DNA of 51,149 nucleotides, taken from an uncultured Clostridia bacterium. Its GTDB lineage: Bacteria; Bacillota; Clostridia; Oscillospirales; Oscillospiraceae. Position 1 is the first letter of the stretch. Every line of letters starts with the position of its first letter. Shown here piece by piece: positions 50,935 through 51,149 of this stretch. The stretch covers positions 1-51,149 of the forward strand of contig CAMGRL010000012.1 of the NCBI GenBank assembly GCA_946061515.1, written 5' to 3'. The notes beneath the pieces were generated by a model. It had not been told where the DNA came from, ran no database searches, and saw nothing but the letters and a program-made list of their open reading frames with translations. A program made the translations under genes and the position numbers.

Positions 50935-50993
50935 TCTCTCCCTCCGTCAAAAATCAAAGATTTTTGACACCTCCCTCATCAGAGGGAGGCTTT
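50935..50993. repeat. Right inverted repeat of the DUF559 element
   Basis: TCTCTCCCTCC is followed by the hairpin GTCAAAAATC-aaa-GATTTTTGAC (50946-50968), then ACCTCCCT-catcag-AGGGAGG and CTTT. Its outer parts are complementary to 50539-50588, while the inner hairpin differs in sequence but keeps the GTCA...TGAC base and the RAA loop. Confidence 0.8.
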
Positions 50994-51077
50994 GGTGCGG
51001 TGCGAAATCGCACACTACGCTCGGCATCGAACGGCGTACAAAAGTATACCCTTAACTGTTCGGCAAATCGGGATTTG
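50972..51077. repeat. Outer direct repeat, right copy (106 bp)
   Basis: Partner of 50387-50492. It overlaps the right inverted repeat and extends about 85 bases beyond it, so the mobile unit may include this tail. Confidence 0.75.
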
Positions 51078-51090
51078 AGGCATTCCAAAG

Positions 51091-51149
51091 CCTTCCCCTT
51101 GAGTAAACGCTGAATAATTCGACAAAATGAAAAGTACATGAAACATGAA
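51091..51149. repeat. Partial end of a second TTAAGTAAACG-type element
   Basis: CCTTCCCCTTGAGTAAACGC and the next 11 bases match the inverted complement of the right end of the 24753-24919 element with 4 differences in 31. AGTAAACG, TGA, TAA, TCG and CAA also match its left end in order. The copy is cut by the window edge. Confidence 0.45.

Noticed and set aside
50954-51139. 61-codon - strand frame beyond the DUF559 gene
   Set aside because: It lies wholly within repeat sequence and has no ribosome binding site or protein-like composition.
47617-51149. Prophage or integrative element at the right end
   Set aside because: Apart from the short repeat units there is no integrase, phage structural gene, attachment-site pair or tRNA target.

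Overview
The window reads as a chromosomal segment of a fairly GC-rich anaerobic Clostridia bacterium, most likely from the Oscillospiraceae/Ruminococcaceae (Oscillibacter-like). This is inferred from gene content, not from a search: a single-chain pyruvate:ferredoxin oxidoreductase, AddAB instead of RecBCD, a YloU-YloV pair, a UPF0291 (YnzC-like) protein, an ECF sigma factor with a DUF4179 partner, VanY-type carboxypeptidases, strong AGGAGG ribosome binding sites and U-tract terminators. No rRNA, tRNA, CRISPR array or prophage was seen.

Layout. 1-5.6 kb: nicotinate phosphoribosyltransferase diverges from a galactokinase, followed by two paralogous VanY-like peptidases and a small zinc-ribbon/DUF2085 membrane pair. 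5.8-9.4 kb: nifJ. 9.6-12.9 kb: yloU-fakA, a 400 bp repeat-filled gap, then UPF0291 and yfbR. 13-18.3 kb: typA, rpsO and pnp. 18.4-27 kb: a carbohydrate island with an N-acetylhexosamine-kinase-like phosphotransferase, a PocR/AraC regulator, a CUT1 ABC importer (lipoprotein plus two permeases, no ATPase), an SGNH hydrolase and a ROK-like kinase. 27-31.3 kb: ttcA, rplM-rpsI, a cysteine hydrolase, and ECF sigma/DUF4179. 31.4-39.6 kb: an aminotransferase and addBA. 39.7-45.7 kb: rpmE, rsmE, a small unrecognised ORF, a CbbX/SpoVK-like AAA+ ATPase, a GDPD, and a MarR-MFS pair. 45.8-47.6 kb: rpsB-tsf. 47.8-50.3 kb: a TetR-rsgA-methyltransferase operon read leftwards. 50.4-51.1 kb: a DUF559 nuclease gene wrapped in hairpin repeats.

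Most genes are housekeeping. The unusual material is in the repeats. (1) The DUF559 gene lies between inverted hairpin repeats that supply its ribosome binding site and its stop codon; a gene-less version of the same repeat sits near 11.8 kb. (2) Two 157 bp near-palindromic elements, 44 kb apart and about 95% identical, both sit at the 3' end of leftward genes. (3) A 167 bp element with inverted ends lies between the ABC operon and the SGNH gene, and a partial second copy runs to the end of the window. Also notable are a MalG-type permease with a roughly 250-residue N-terminal extension, a cysteine-rich EF-Ts, and TetR-controlled RsgA.

Promoters were picked by eye as -35/-10 pairs, and repeat identities were counted by hand.
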